A DNA stretch of 64,000 nt from Whitmania pigra (GCA_021613335.1 JAJTWR010000182.1:1320001-1384000), one strand, 5' to 3'. Numbered from the stretch's first letter, positions 15,250-27,960 are shown. The notes: generated by a model from the sequence alone, not told the origin. Numbers and translations: made by a program.

Positions 15250-15333
15250 ACTCAGAAATTCTATTTGCTTACAAAGTCAGCCTCACAAATTCTATTTGTT
15301 TACAAAGTCAGCCTCACAAATTCTATTTGTTTA
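15250..15333. repeat. 31-bp tandem repeat inside the outer hAT element
   Basis: About two and a half copies of a 31-base unit containing CTCACAAATTCTATTTG, the last two nearly identical and the first more diverged. Confidence 0.8.
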
Positions 15334-15420
15334 CATATGTATTGTTACATTTTTTTGTCCTCGTACTTGTAGGATAATTTAAACGATTGAAAGTAACTGG
15401 CGTTCGAGTAGGCATTAGGG

Positions 15421-17425
15421 CAGGGGTTCTAACCTTTTTGTGCCCACGGCTCCCCTAGAGGACAAAATGTGGTCCACGGCCCCCTATCAAAATTTTTCAA
15501 GAAAAAAAGTAATGAACAATAATTTACTATCAAAAAAGAACCATACAATGTATTTTGAAAGCAAATTTTTAATGTGAAGATTGCTCCTGCTTCTTGTTCA
15601 CAAGTGGATGGAATCTAGTCTTTGATTTTGATAGGGCCACTCTCACGTCATCCTTTGCATCAAGTTTGTTTCGTTTTGATTGTTGAAAAATCCAGCTTCA
15701 CAGAGGTAGGTTGTCACAAAAGGAATGATGGATGTCATGGCTCTTTTGGCTAGAACTTCATGGTATGGTATCATCATGGAGAACCAAAACTTAGCCAAAC
15801 TTATGACCTGTAACTCCCTCTTTAGCAACTCTTTGTGCCTCAGATCAATGAGATCTTCTTTGGCCAAGTCCTGATCATCCACACTTTCCAAATTGGCCAA
15901 AAATGGATTCCTGACCCAGGCATCATGGGACTGCAACTCTTTCGTAATAAAGTAGTCATGAAATGATGCCATCAGAGTTCCTAGGTGAGCCAAAATGTCG
16001 CCTTTAAGAGAAGCCAGTATGGTGCCAGCTGCATCCAGACTGGGTTGCAAAGATTCTTCTAATCTTGGAAAATTGGCGAAGTTGTTATTCTCCACTCTTC
16101 TGATCCATAGGGGCATCTTCTCCAGAAATGAGCCTAGTTTCTCACCAACATCAATAACAGTCATGTTAGGACCCTGAATCTTAGTGTTAAGTTCATTTAA
16201 TTGGGTGAAAATGTCAGCCAAATATGCCAGTGATAGGCTGAATTCTGGCAGACAAAATATACTTTCACTATAAGGTCACTCTGTTTCTCTTGTAAGAACA
16301 TGGACACCTTAATCTGCAGTTCCATTAGTCGGCTGAAAACCTGTCCTCTGGACATCCACCTGACGTCAGTATGAAAGAGCAAAACTTCAAAAGGAGCACC
16401 AATCTCCTTGCAGATTTCCTTGAATAGTCTGTTGCTCTTGCACGGATGTAGTTCACCACCTTTACTGCTGTTAACATCACCTCTTTCAATCCATTTGGAA
16501 GAGTCTTTGCTGCAATGGCATATCGATAGAACATGCAATGAGTGACAGTCACATGAGGTGACTCTGCTCTGACCAAAGCTGCAAAACCGGATTTGTTTCC
16601 GAGCATTGCTGGTACTCCATCAGAGCAAATTGAGTTTCATTCTCCAGTCATCAAAGTCCTGTTCTGTAAAGAAGTCCACGAGAACATGTAAGACATCCTG
16701 AGCTTTTGTTGTGGTGAGTATTGGATGACAGAAAAGAAATTCTTCTTTGGTTGATCCATCACACGCATATCTCACATACTCCAGAAGTTGGCTGCACTGA
16801 ACAAAATCAGTAGTCTCATCCAATTGCAGCCTGAATGAGTAAGGACTGGCCTTCATCTCTGAGATCACCTGTTGAAGGATATCAAGAGACATGTCATGGA
16901 TTCTTGACTGGATGACATTATTGGAGAGGGGGATCTTGTCAATCTCCTTTCTCTCTTTCTCTCCACACTTGACCATCTCCAATGTACGTGGCTTGATTAA
17001 GGTCTCTCCAATTGTGTGGGGCTTCTTGTCTTTTGCTATGAGGTAGGCCACCATGTAAGAGGCCTCCAGAAAAGGTTTCTGGATCTGAGCAAATCCAAGA
17101 CTTGGCAGAGTGCCTGATAATTGGAAACGAGCCCTCTTCTGTTTCATAGCATCAAAGTCCATCCTTGAGACTGCCAGGATGAAACCTGTCTGGTATTCCT
17201 TAAGCTTTGATGGCCTCATGCTTTCAGCACTGAGAGCCTTTCCGCATATGAAGCATTGAGGCTTCTGAATGCCATCACGCTCGGTGACACATGTAAACCC
17301 ATACTCGTTACCTGTGCATAAATATTATTCTCGGATTTTTAAAAAGTTAGTTTAAAAATAATTTTGAAAATTTTTTATGCTGCTTTTTGAAAAGTACTCC
17401 ACGGCTCTCAGGTTGGGAACCCCTG
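15421..17425 (-). mobile_element. hAT transposon copy (ZBED5/SCAND3-type transposase) with intact 8-bp TSD
   Basis: The left terminus is CAGGGGTTCTAACCTTTTTG at 15421. The right terminus, read on the minus strand from 17425, is CAGGGGTTCCCAACCTGAGA, an imperfect inverted repeat. Both sides are flanked by the identical octamer CATTAGGG (15413-15420 and 17426-17433), the 8-bp target duplication diagnostic of hAT insertion. The 2005-bp element carries a minus-strand transposase broken by frameshifts, so it cannot move by itself now. The perfect TSD suggests the insertion is younger than the element it sits in. Confidence 0.9.
15643..17312 (-). pseudogene. hAT transposase (ZBED5/SCAND3 group), frameshifted
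   Basis: Four minus-strand frames follow one transposase in order. About 17312-16620 begins with a YGFTC...CFICGK zinc-binding-like region and continues with KPHTIGETLIKP, PLSNNVIQSRIHDMS and LQLDETTDF. 16606-16440 has MLGNKSGFAALV and AAKTLPNGL. 16538-16250 has EVLLFHTDVRWMSRGQV (the conserved TEVRWLSRG block). 16221-15643 has IFTQLNELNTKIQG and, near the C-terminus, FWFSMMIPYHEVLAKRA followed by FVTTYLCEAGF, the hAT dimerisation region. The frame breaks at about 16620, 16445 and 16250. The order and spacing match an otherwise nearly full-length transposase, so this is a recent relic rather than an active gene. Confidence 0.88.
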
Positions 17426-17494
17426 CATTAGGGGCTTGGGATCCAAAAAGTTTGACTGCCTGTTTGGGCCTCCACGGTGCTTAATCAGGCACTG

Positions 17495-18745
17495 CCCGTA
17501 CTTTAAACTTTTCGCTTTACTTTTGAAATAATTAGAAATGCTAGTTATTTGAATGAGACTCAACTTTATGAAAAAAAATTACAAAACTTTGCTTGATTTT
17601 GAAAACAATTGATGTAAATTGAAATAAATCACTTAACTACCGATGACTCAAGCATACTATAAGAAAATCGCGTGGGAACTCTTCAGAAGACATACCAAGT
17701 AACCAACTCCCTAACTAACTAAATAACTAACTAATTAACTCCCAGAACAACGATTTACACTCTTTTTATACGAAATGTGCTCGTACTATAATGCAACGTA
17801 ATAGCAAGGAACAATACTAAATGATTATAATGAGAGGTAAATCTACATATGCATGTATTATAGTTTTAATAGAATATGAAGTTGATGCAAAGTTTAAAGG
17901 CGTGAAAGAGAACACAGGTATAAAAGCAGGCGATTTAGTGTGGCTAATATCGTCCTAATCATCGTGAAATGGACGTTAATTAACTACACACACATACACC
18001 ATGGCTAATGGCGGCTCTAGCACGACTGTCAATCATTTGAAGTTTTAAAATAATTCATATTCAGTTGAAGAGCGGTTGAAGATTTTATGACGCTCGTTCT
18101 TTCGCGACCTGTTGTAGTTGTTGGAACAGTTCTTCTGCCAGGTTCACTGATGTCGTAGCGGGAATATCGAAAGACATTGGCACTTTTATTAGTATTCTCT
18201 TCCATTCATCCGCATTAATGACGCCATTGTGATTAGCATTTCTTTCGCTGAACTCCCAGAGCAGACATTACCAGGAAGAAGAATAATGAAATAAACTTTA
18301 GTTAATGAAAGCGTTTTTTTTAATATTTCATTTCGTTGATAATTTAAGTAAAATATCAATTAGATATTTTAAATTTATTTTAATTATAAGTTTTCCATTT
18401 GATCATATTTTATGTGTTGTAGGGTCCTCCCTTGTTTGAATCAATGATTTTTATTAATAAATTAATACAGGATGATTCAATGCAAACCACATTTAATTTA
18501 TTATTTGTTAAATGACTTAGGACCTTAAGAACAAGTGCCAATTTCGGTGCGTCTTATAGGTGTCCATACTCGAAAACGGTTATAATAAGTTATATAATAT
18601 ATTAATATATACAAATATTAATAAATAAGAATTATATATTATAAATTGGTTGTCAGTAATCATATCTCCATCTGTTATCGTTGAAATTGAATAATTAGTT
18701 TTGATGCGGCCCATTAAGTATTGCAATTTATTGTTGGGATGGCGA
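17495..18745. other. Intergenic sequence
   Basis: Single-copy AT-rich DNA with no supported gene. A run of CTAACTAA-type units lies near 17702-17740. Confidence 0.5.
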
Positions 18746-19287
18746 AGATTATGTTGATGATGATGATTATGATGACGATGACGACGGTGGTGGTGATGAT
18801 GATGATGACATGGATTCTGGCAAGTGAGATTTCAGATGTCATTGGAGTTGGATTTCTTCTCCAGGGTTTGGGGATTAGACCTTCATTGTTCACCATTTGG
18901 AGGCTGACGTCACTGATTGCATTGGTAAGGATGACGACGATGATGATGATTGTGGTGATGATAAAGAAGACGATGACCTGTAATATAGATCCCATATGAT
19001 GATGATGATATAACAGTACGAGCAATTACGATGACTACAATGATGATGACTTTTGAGCCGGTCACGTGTTCAGTCTTCCAAGCGGACGGAGACATTCATG
19101 TAAGTAAGTTCTTTTAAACTCCATGAATCTCCTTCAGCCTTCGGGAGTCATGGCAACCATCGAAACATCTTCCTCTCCGACAATTGGAAAATTTATAAGA
19201 TGGAAAGGAGGATGATGGTGATAGAATGAAATTAATCCACATCTCTCTTTCACGAGGAGGATGACGACGACGACGATGCAACCGCAT

Positions 19288-19320
<33 letters not shown>

Positions 19321-19655
19321 CGTTAGTGATGATGATGATGATGGCGAAAGGTGACAATTGACAGTTTCAATTCATTCTATCCAACGAATTGCCGTCGACC
19401 AGATGATGATGAGGATGATGGTGATGGTGACGGTGGTGTTGATGGTGATGATGATGATGTTGGTGATAATGATGGTGATGGTGATGATGATGGAGGATTG
19501 AAAGAAATTGAGCATGGGATGTTGAGCGGTTGTGATCTTGCGATTGGATTCACGAGTCCGGAACAACACGAGCCAACAGAGGGCTTACAAGGGCACAAGC
19601 GAAGGTGACGCGGAGGAAATCGACAAAGTGATGATGATGATGACGATGACAACTC
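18746..19655. repeat. Cluster of (GAT)n microsatellites
   Basis: GAT/GAC triplet tracts at about 18750-18810, 18930-19010, 19258-19345, 19400-19495 and 19629-19655, separated by unique sequence. The LINE fragment downstream begins directly after the last tract. Confidence 0.85.
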
Positions 19656-19661
19656 CTCTGA

Positions 19662-20740
19662 TCATCTTGAGTACTTACTTTTCGCAGACGACACAAATGT
19701 TTTTCTGTCTGGAAATAATATTGCTGAACTCTACTCTACCATGAATACTGAGCTTGAAAAGTTGGCAGAATGGTTCAGGGCAAACCTCTTGTCTCTCAAC
19801 ACTAAAAAAACCGTATATATGTTTTTCCATAAAGCAAGGAAGAAATTCCCCGCGTATGACATTTATATTAGTAATTCTGTTATATCTCGTGTCGAATCAT
19901 GTAAATTTCTTGGAGTCATTATCGACTAACATCTCTCATTCAAGCCACATATTCAGTATATAGCGGCAAAGATTTCTAAAAATATTGGCATAATTTATCG
20001 CATACGTCGTTATATAAACATAAAAACAATAATTACATTGTATTATTCACTTATCTATCCATATTTAAACTATTGTAACTTAATTTGGGCTTGTAACTAC
20101 CCAACTTGCTTAAAACCTTTACTTAATCTTCAGAAAAAATTCTTACATGTTGCTCTTTGTTTGCCATATAACTCTCATATCGATCATGCATTTGTAAATT
20201 TAAACATACTTAAAATTCATGAAATAAATAATTTCCATTTGGCCATTCTCATGTACAAAGTAGATCACCACAGGTTGCCTCGTCTTTTGGATGGTTTGTT
20301 TTCAAAAATATCCTCTTTACATACATACTCTGTTCGATCGTCAAATAGTTATAGATCAGCTTTTGCTAAATCTGTCACTGGTTCTCGTAGTATTGTTTGA
20401 TGGGACCAAAGATTTACTCTACCGTTCCACTTAATATCACCAACCTTTCAAACCTTTACGCTTTTAAGAAGGCATTAAAACACTTTATTATTAACTCTAA
20501 ATAATCATGTACATTACTCGATATTACTTAGTATTTCTTACGGTGACCCGTCATAACAGCCAGGCGACAAAATGTTTTGTCGGGGCTGTTTTGGCGGGGC
20601 TATTTTGTCTTGGGCTATTTGGACGCCGGGCTGTTTTGGGACGTCTGTTAGCGGGAGTTTTTTCCCTTATGTCGTTCCTTTTTTTCCTTTCTGTTCCAAC
20701 TTGTACTGGTTTTGTGTTTCAATAATAAAAGAAGGAAAAA
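19662..20740 (+). mobile_element. 5'-truncated non-LTR retrotransposon (LINE) with reverse transcriptase remnant
   Basis: The coding remnant starts within the reverse transcriptase palm: LEYLLFADDTNVFLSGN contains the catalytic FADD motif (normally YADD). It continues with WFRANLLSLNTKKT and CKFLGVIID (19741-19929), then after a TAA stop at 19927 with HLSFKPHIQYIAAKISKNIG and YYSLIYPYLNYCNLIWACNY up to a TGA at 20398. After a frame shift the C-terminal GPKIYSTVPLNI...FKKALKHF is readable at 20403-20504. The likely 3' UTR runs to an AATAAA and A-rich tail near 20722-20741. It includes a GC-rich stretch with GGGCTGTTTTGG-like repeats (20580-20645). The layout (thumb region, IYPYLNY motif) fits CR1/Jockey-like elements. 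It is dead: truncated, with at least one stop and one frameshift. Confidence 0.88.
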
Positions 20741-21119
20741 AAATGAGGACGATGATGATGATAATGATTTCGCCGACAATTACGGTGATGATTGTGACGA
20801 CGGTGACGCCGATGACAAACTGCTAGAGCAACTCCAGACATCTCCATTAGCTGACAATCAATCGTTCTGAACGTTCTGAATGAGAATGATGATGATGACT
20901 TTCAAGCGGACGAAGAATTGTTAAAAACTTGTGTCCGATATTTTATATTTTATGTTTTATATTTTATTTTATTTTCCTCCTCCCAAAATATTTATCTTCG
21001 GTCTTTCGTTGAACATTGCAACTTTATTGTTTTTCCTCAACATTTCTTTCTACAAAGGCAGCTTGAGACGGAGAAAGATGCTCCAATGACGAAAAGAATT
21101 TTTTTATTATTATCATTTG

Positions 21120-21153
<34 letters not shown>

Positions 21154-22298
21154 TTATTTTATTGTTATTTTTTTTTTGGTTTAAAGTCGATAAAGAAATG
21201 AGTCGACGAAAAGAAACTTTGTAGTTTTACGTCGTTTGTTGAAAGTTTCGAAGGAAATTCGAAGTCATTTTAAATATTCACGTTTGATTTTTTTAATTTG
21301 TCGTTAGTGGGTCGAAGTCGTTGTTTTTAATGTGTTGTTGTTGTTGTTGTTCGCTCGATTCGTTGTCGACAATTCCCATGGTTCTTTGGTGAAAGCTGAG
21401 AAAATTAGTTTATGGCTCAATTTCAATTTCTTTAATTTGTCTCATTTCTCTCACCATCATCGCCTTCAACATCATCATCGTAGTCATCGCCATCGTCATC
21501 ATCACCGTCATCATCATCATCATCATCATCGTCGTCATCACCATCGTCACCGTCGCCGCCAGCATTATCGCTATCAACGCCATATTCAATCTCCAGAGCG
21601 AAAGCAGGTTTCGAAACGTGATCTTTTTGATCGGAAACGATGAGTCAGCCTGAGATGGAAGAGCATGGAAAGAATGGAAAGCATGGAAAGCTTACCTCCT
21701 CTTCTCGGATTTTGGCCTCGTTTTTCGGGAGATTGAAGGTTCCTCGACGGAGCAGTTTTCCATTTTTGTGGTGGTTTTTTGTTTCGTCTCGAGTCTCGCT
21801 TTGCCGCTCTTTTAGGCAGACACTGACGTTTTATCAGCCAATGAGGTTGTTGACGTCATCGAATCGCTTCGATCGTCGTCGTTAGCTGGGTTTTTTTTGT
21901 GTCTGATTTCACTTTTGACTTTTGACTTTTTTACCTTTTGTTCTTTGAAGTCGGTAGGGGTTTGATTAAGTAATTGGGTTTTTTTTAAGTGTTGGGTTTT
22001 ATGTTTGCTGTTCGATTGATTGATTGATTGATTAATTAATGTGCTTGAATGTAATTATACTTGTAAAGTTTGAATTGTTTCAATAGTTGAATTAATCATT
22101 TACGTGATTGTATTTAATTATTTTCTTTAATAGATTTATTTCTTTACTTTAGGTAACTGTGCGATCAATCAACTGCCTTTTTGTTAAGAAGTGATCGGTC
22201 AATTAAACTTTAATTCGTAACTGAAACTCTTATTTGTCGTTTCATTTCATTCGATTCATTTGAAATGGTGATGTTCACTTCCCTGTATGATTTCATCT
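20741..22298. other. Intergenic sequence
   Basis: No supported gene. CAT/CGTCAT triplets at about 21450-21570, a TTA run near 21100-21150, and a (TTGA)n run near 22012-22040. The open frames at 21332-21885 have no family resemblance. Confidence 0.5.
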
Positions 22299-22558
<260 letters not shown>

Positions 22559-24230
22559 TAGAAATTACAAGCACGGACCGATTGCAAATAGCCTGAGGAT
22601 CTTTTAAGGATTCCTTACTACCCAAAGGATTTCTTTGACTGGCTTTTAATATTTTTATTTCACAACTTTTATAATTTTAGCACTTTTAATATTTTTAATC
22701 TAACACTTTTAGTATTTATATTTTACTATTAAATATTAAATACTTTGAATATTATATTTTTGTTTTACCACTTTTAATTCCGTCACCAAGGCAACTCTCA
22801 AACTTATTTTCATGCTTCGCGAACTCCGTTCAGAAGGAATCTCAATGAATATATTATTACCTAATGAGCTAATTATAATATTCATTAGATGAGGTCATTA
22901 AATAGAGCAGTTTTCGCCAGATCGATCTTTAGTCACAATGGAGGATAATGCGTGATATTTTAATACAATTTCAATTAAGCTTACCACGACAATGATGATG
23001 ATGATGATGACGGCGATGATGATAATAATTATAATGATGACGATGATAGTGATGATGACTTTTCTCAATGTGGTCATTGCGATTGATCTTAAAATATATT
23101 ATCTAAATATTTTGATTTTAAAATATCTTATCTAAAAATATCTCAATTAACTTTTTAACGAAAAATAGTGGTGTACTTACGATGTACTTACGACGTACTT
23201 GTGATGTACTGATGCACTTTCGATGTAGCGATGATGTATAACAAAAATAATTAACAATAAAATACTATTTTCTATTTATTTATTTCCTCTCTGTTCCTAC
23301 CTGTTTGATTGATGGGCAGATACTTTTATCGGTATTGCAATCTGATTGTAAACAAGACGATAATAAAAATAAATTTCATCAGCAACAACAACAATAACAA
23401 AAATAATATTAATAATAATAACAGATAATAATAATAGTATTGATAGTGGTACATATTAATAATTATCATCTTTATCATATTATAATAATAATAATTATCA
23501 TTATAATAACATAATAATATTTATACTGAGCTCTTATATCACGGATGGGTTTATAGGAAAGGGATGTGATGGGTCATGCATAATTGATGAGTTCAAGCAA
23601 ACACAGGAAAAATTCTCTAAACCATGAGCGTTGCTTCTGATATTATGACAGTCATTTGCATATTATTTAGGTCAATAACATTCGCACACAGTGTAATGCT
23701 ATTAAGGAGCCGGTCAATGGTATATTAATTAGGTCATTAACAATATTTATTAGAGCATTTAAGCTCCTCCCAAAAATTGCTGCCAGCCAATCTCACAACT
23801 GCTGAACTTACATGACGTAATCGAATTTGCGTTTTTTTTTATATTTTACTAATTAACGACATGAATAATGAGTAAATTATTTGATTAACGTACTTTCTTC
23901 TAACTAACCATTTGTCAAAGTTTCTATCGAATTATGGCGGGAAATATGTGAAATAAGTGATAAATGAGTGAGATTCAGAACTCCATCAACTATCAAATTA
24001 TCTTTCAGACTCGGGCAATCAGAAATACGAAGGAAAATACTTTGCATGTGAATTGTTTCCCTGTTTTTTTCCACGTCATCCACGCAATCTCCATTCAAGT
24101 CATTTGTTTTACCACGTCATGACATCTCATTCTCGTTTCCGATGGCATTGCACGCGGTATTATTCTTTCTAACCCGGGATGACGCAAGAGGTAAACAGTG
24201 CCGCTTGTTTGTTTTACTGAACAAACACAA
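22559..24230. other. AT-rich intergenic sequence
   Basis: No gene recognised. Includes GATGATGAT at 22990-23060, a short degenerate GATGTACTTACGATGTACTT repeat at about 23170-23235, and AAT/ATA-rich DNA at 23340-23530. Confidence 0.5.
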
Positions 24231-24252
24231 TAATATTAACAATAATAATAAC

Positions 24253-24337
<85 letters not shown>

Positions 24338-24432
24338 TAATAATAATAATAAAATAATAATAATAATAATAATAAAAATAATAATAATTATAATAATAAT
24401 AATAACAATAATGATAACAACAATAATAATAA
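24231..24432. repeat. (TAA)n microsatellite forming the tail of a SINE
   Basis: About 200 bases of AAT/TAA triplets, directly adjoining the 3' end of the minus-strand SINE at 24433-24592. On the minus strand the order is head, body, GGCGCTATACAAAA, then (TTA)n, so the array most likely grew from the SINE tail. Confidence 0.9.
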
Positions 24433-24592
24433 GTTTTTTTTGTATAGCGCCATAAGCATAGGCGTTCAACCATTTGTACATCGCCGCAATCAAGGGGCGC
24501 TTTGTGGCGGTACAAGCTGGGTTTCGATCACGACACGTAACGATCGTTGTTTTTAACGTAGTTCGTAGGCACGCTAACCTCTGAGCTAACAT
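24433..24592 (-). mobile_element. tRNA-derived SINE, copy 1
   Basis: Read on the minus strand from about 24592: GTTAGCTCAGAGGTTAGCG is box-A-like, and GTGATCGAAACCCAGC about 50 bases later is box-B-like, as in a tRNA head. The body ends with ATGGCGCTATACAAAAA followed by (TTA)n. The 76-base head at 24515-24590 aligns without gaps to 41993-42068 with about 60 identical bases, so the two are copies of one family. Confidence 0.72.
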
Positions 24593-24837
24593 GCATTATT
24601 GTAATATAATTACATTGTAATATAATTAATATAACATATATATAGTGATGTAATAATAATTATTATTGTTGTTTTAATCACAAAATTTCTCGTGTATAAA
24701 ACAAAACTCACAAAGAAGTAGAAATCGGCAAAATATAAAATCGAATGCTTATTTTGTACTTATCGGCTTAAAGAAATGATCACACAATTGATTGGCTCAA
24801 ACCTCATCCCGTATGCAATAAGCTGTTTGCGATCTGT

Positions 24838-25015
24838 TTGTAATCTTTTTCTGTTTTTGTAAGCTGTTACGATTTGTTGTAATCGTTTACAATCTGTTGT
24901 AATCTTTTAAAATCTGTTGTAATCTTTTAAAATTTGTTGTAATCTTTTAAAATTTGTTGTAATCTTTTATAATTTGTTGAAAGCTTTTATAGTTTTCTGT
25001 AATCTTCTACATATA
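24838..25015. repeat. Minisatellite, about 20-21 bp unit
   Basis: Roughly eight degenerate copies of a unit like TTTGTTGTAATCTTTTAAAA in tandem. Confidence 0.85.
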
Positions 25016-25214
25016 ATTTCAAAGGAATGTTTTTCACGCTTGAAATGAAAATGGATTTTGTAAAAATTCCAATTTTACGAACACGGATCGTTGAAGCTTT
25101 TTCCATGTCGCTCTCTCAATGCAAATTAAAATACTTATTTATAAAATATTACGATTTTTGAATAAATTTAAATGTAGTAATTTATGCATTAATAATAATG
25201 ATAATAATAATAGC

Positions 25215-25254
<40 letters not shown>

Positions 25255-25965
25255 TGCTATGAAATAATATCAAACAATCATAAGATGTTAATAATAAATC
25301 ATATATCAATCTGTAAGCTTATTTAATTTAATAACTTATCTTAAAAGCATTTTATTCCTTCTCAACCAGCTTATCTTTCAAACTATCTCCATGTCATCGG
25401 TGGAAAAGATTTGGTTAAGAAAAGTTGACAGCATTCAAATCAGGAGGAGGAGCTTACGTGACTCCCATTGGAATGCGGTGACACGAAATAAGGTGGAACA
25501 TGTCACGGACGCCCCCACATGTGAAATCAATTTTATTTTCGCTTTTTTTTTTTATGTATGCCACGTGGTACAACCTCAATACGTGCTGTTACCGAATGAG
25601 GTATGCGTTGTAAGAAACTTATTGAGATTGATATACAGTATAAACTGCCTAAAGGGACTGTTTAACATTGCAGCAAAAAAATTGACCCCAGGGGCGGTTT
25701 GGCCCTATATCGAGGGCAAAACTAATAAATCCTAGAAAATAGTAAACCTATACAATTTTTTAAATAAAAGACAATTTATCACATTTGTAGACAAGATTTG
25801 AGAAGAAAATACTCAGCTATGGCAATTTATCAAAAAGTTAATAATAGTTGTTTTACGTTTTTAGGGTTTGGTTCTTTCTGTGCTCCTTAACTTTGCATTC
25901 CAGATTTTGTACTGAATTCTTCTTAATTCAAATGATATCTTTAAAAGAAAATGTTGAATTTGGGA
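25016..25965. other. Intergenic sequence
   Basis: No supported gene. A TAA tract lies at 25190-25252. A 114-residue frame at 25391-25735 has no recognisable family or splice context. Confidence 0.45.
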
Positions 25966-26144
<179 letters not shown>

Positions 26145-27095
26145 CAGATGTTTTATTCCAATGGTTGGATGGTTCTTGGTGGAAAATAATCGCTGATGTA
26201 AGACTAGGCTCGACAGCGCTTTTCAAGTTCAGCTTCATTGACACAAGCAACATTGTATCTAATCAACGAATTACTTACTTAATTAATTAATAATGATAAT
26301 GATTATGGTTTTTTATATTAATTAATTAATAATGATAATGATTATGGTTAATTAATTAATTGCCACACGCAATTTCTCACGCATCATCCAAAGCAACAAA
26401 TTCCTAAACCCGCAAGCATTATAACTGACTTTCAGCAATGGACTCGTAACTCATGTTAGAGTCTTGGAGTTTTTTTATGCAGAACCATTCAAACACTTTG
26501 CCATTGACATCCTCGTCATTATAAGGCCTCATGTTTGACATCTTTGACATTGCTTCATCTTTACCCGCTTGCTTTGAATTCTCAACCCGTTTTCTTTCTA
26601 ATCTCCTCTTTCCTTCGATATTTAATTTATTTAAATCGGCTAACTTTGAAGTCTTCGCTAAATTTCGAGATAGAATTAGTTCTTTCTTTCGTAAGCAGAA
26701 ATTACCTCAATTTTCTTTTCCAATGGCAAACAGTCGGGTTCCTTTCTGAGAATCCATCGCTAATAATCTTTTGGAAATCGATCAAAGGTCTCTTAAACAA
26801 GAACGAAACAGGAAATTTTAAATCTTATTCCGAAGATGTTTTATCGCGCTTTTTTTTTTACAAATTTTATTTTTAAACATTTTTTAAATTAAAAAATCAA
26901 ATGTGCCTATGGGCAAGTTAGAAGTTTGGAACAATTTCAGGCATGCTTCCATTAAAGTTTGAGAGGTACTTAATTTAGAGTTGTCATTAAGCGTCAAATT
27001 GTATTCCAACAAAAAAAACTTTTCTATAAAAAAATCCTTGGGAGTAATTTTTCAAGGTGTCCATGTTGGAAGCTTTTAATTCTATCTTTTTATAT
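26145..27095. other. Intergenic sequence
   Basis: No supported gene. A direct repeat of a TTAATTAATTAATAATGATA-type unit occurs at 26278-26360. Confidence 0.45.
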
Positions 27096-27385
27096 ATTTA
27101 TATGTTTTGTATTTATATGTTTTGTATTTATATGTTTTGTATTGATATGTTTTGTATTTATATGTTTTGTATTGATATGTTTTGTATTTATATTTTTGTA
27201 TTTATATGTTTTGTATTTATATGTTTTGTATTTATAAGTTTTGTATTTATAAGTTTTGTATTTATATTTTTGTATTTATATGTTTTGTATTTATATGTTT
27301 TATATTTATATGTTTTATATTTATATGTTTTGTATTTATATGTTTTTTGTTTATATTGTTTATATAGATTTTGTATTTATATTTT
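27096..27385. repeat. 15-bp minisatellite (TTTTGTATTTATATG)n
   Basis: About 17-19 tandem copies of a 15-base unit with single-base changes. As 15 is a multiple of three, it produces open frames with a repeating YMFCI pattern in all phases. These are not a supported gene. Confidence 0.95.
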
Positions 27386-27960
27386 GTACGGACACTGGAC
27401 AATTTACAAATACAGAAATGCAATATCAACAAAACGAACAGCGCATACAATACAACGAATACGACAAATACAAATACAAACAGATACAAAGCCAACAAAC
27501 ATTTTGCATACAATATATACAAAGGCCAAAAAAGCTTTCAATCAGGCCTTCTCAGCAGTGGTACAAAAGAGCTAAAGTAATGAGCGAGGATGCTCCAGAA
27601 CGTACGAATATAATCCGCCCTTGTTCAGCTGCGACGCTTACGACTTGAGGACATTATGGACAAATATCTATTAATGATTATTTTTATTGGCATGGTCGTA
27701 ATTAGAGCTAATTAAGTTCGGCCGCGACAACAATTATTGGGTAAGCACGCCATCTTCCGGCTGGATATTCTTCTTGCTTAAATCTTCTTCCAATGACTCC
27801 AGGCGATGTGAGATTGTGAGATGCTGATGAAAAGGAGAGGGGAACAGATAACCTGAGAATGACAATTTGAGGTTTACACCAACGCGGTTAAACTCTCTCT
27901 GTTTAACGAGACCATTTCATGACTGAAGTAATTTCCATCTCCTAATTTATCGTCAACATA
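27386..27960. other. Intergenic sequence
   Basis: 27400-27510 is rich in ATACAA/ACAAATAC words, looking like an inverted-sense counterpart of the preceding minisatellite. No gene recognised. Confidence 0.4.

Larger units (their letters stand above)
15017..17494. mobile_element. Outer hAT-like element interrupted by a second hAT
   Basis: The left end begins CAGTGTCGGATTACACATTA at 15017. The right end, read from 17494 on the minus strand, begins CAGTGCCTGATTAAGCACCG. The first 13 bases agree at 11 positions. The flanking octamers are TCCTTACT (15009-15016) and CCCGTACT (17495-17502), equal at six of eight positions, as expected for a decayed 8-bp hAT duplication. Subterminal GGCAACTGCC and GGGCC motifs occur at both ends. 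Without the inner insertion this element is only about 470 bp, so it would be a non-autonomous copy. Confidence 0.55.

Noticed and set aside
25391..25735. 114-residue plus-strand frame
   Set aside because: No family resemblance; includes a low-complexity Phe run and lies in a region without other exons.
27057..27648. Overlapping hydrophobic frames of 130-172 residues
   Set aside because: They derive from the 15-bp minisatellite; no gene-like flanks.
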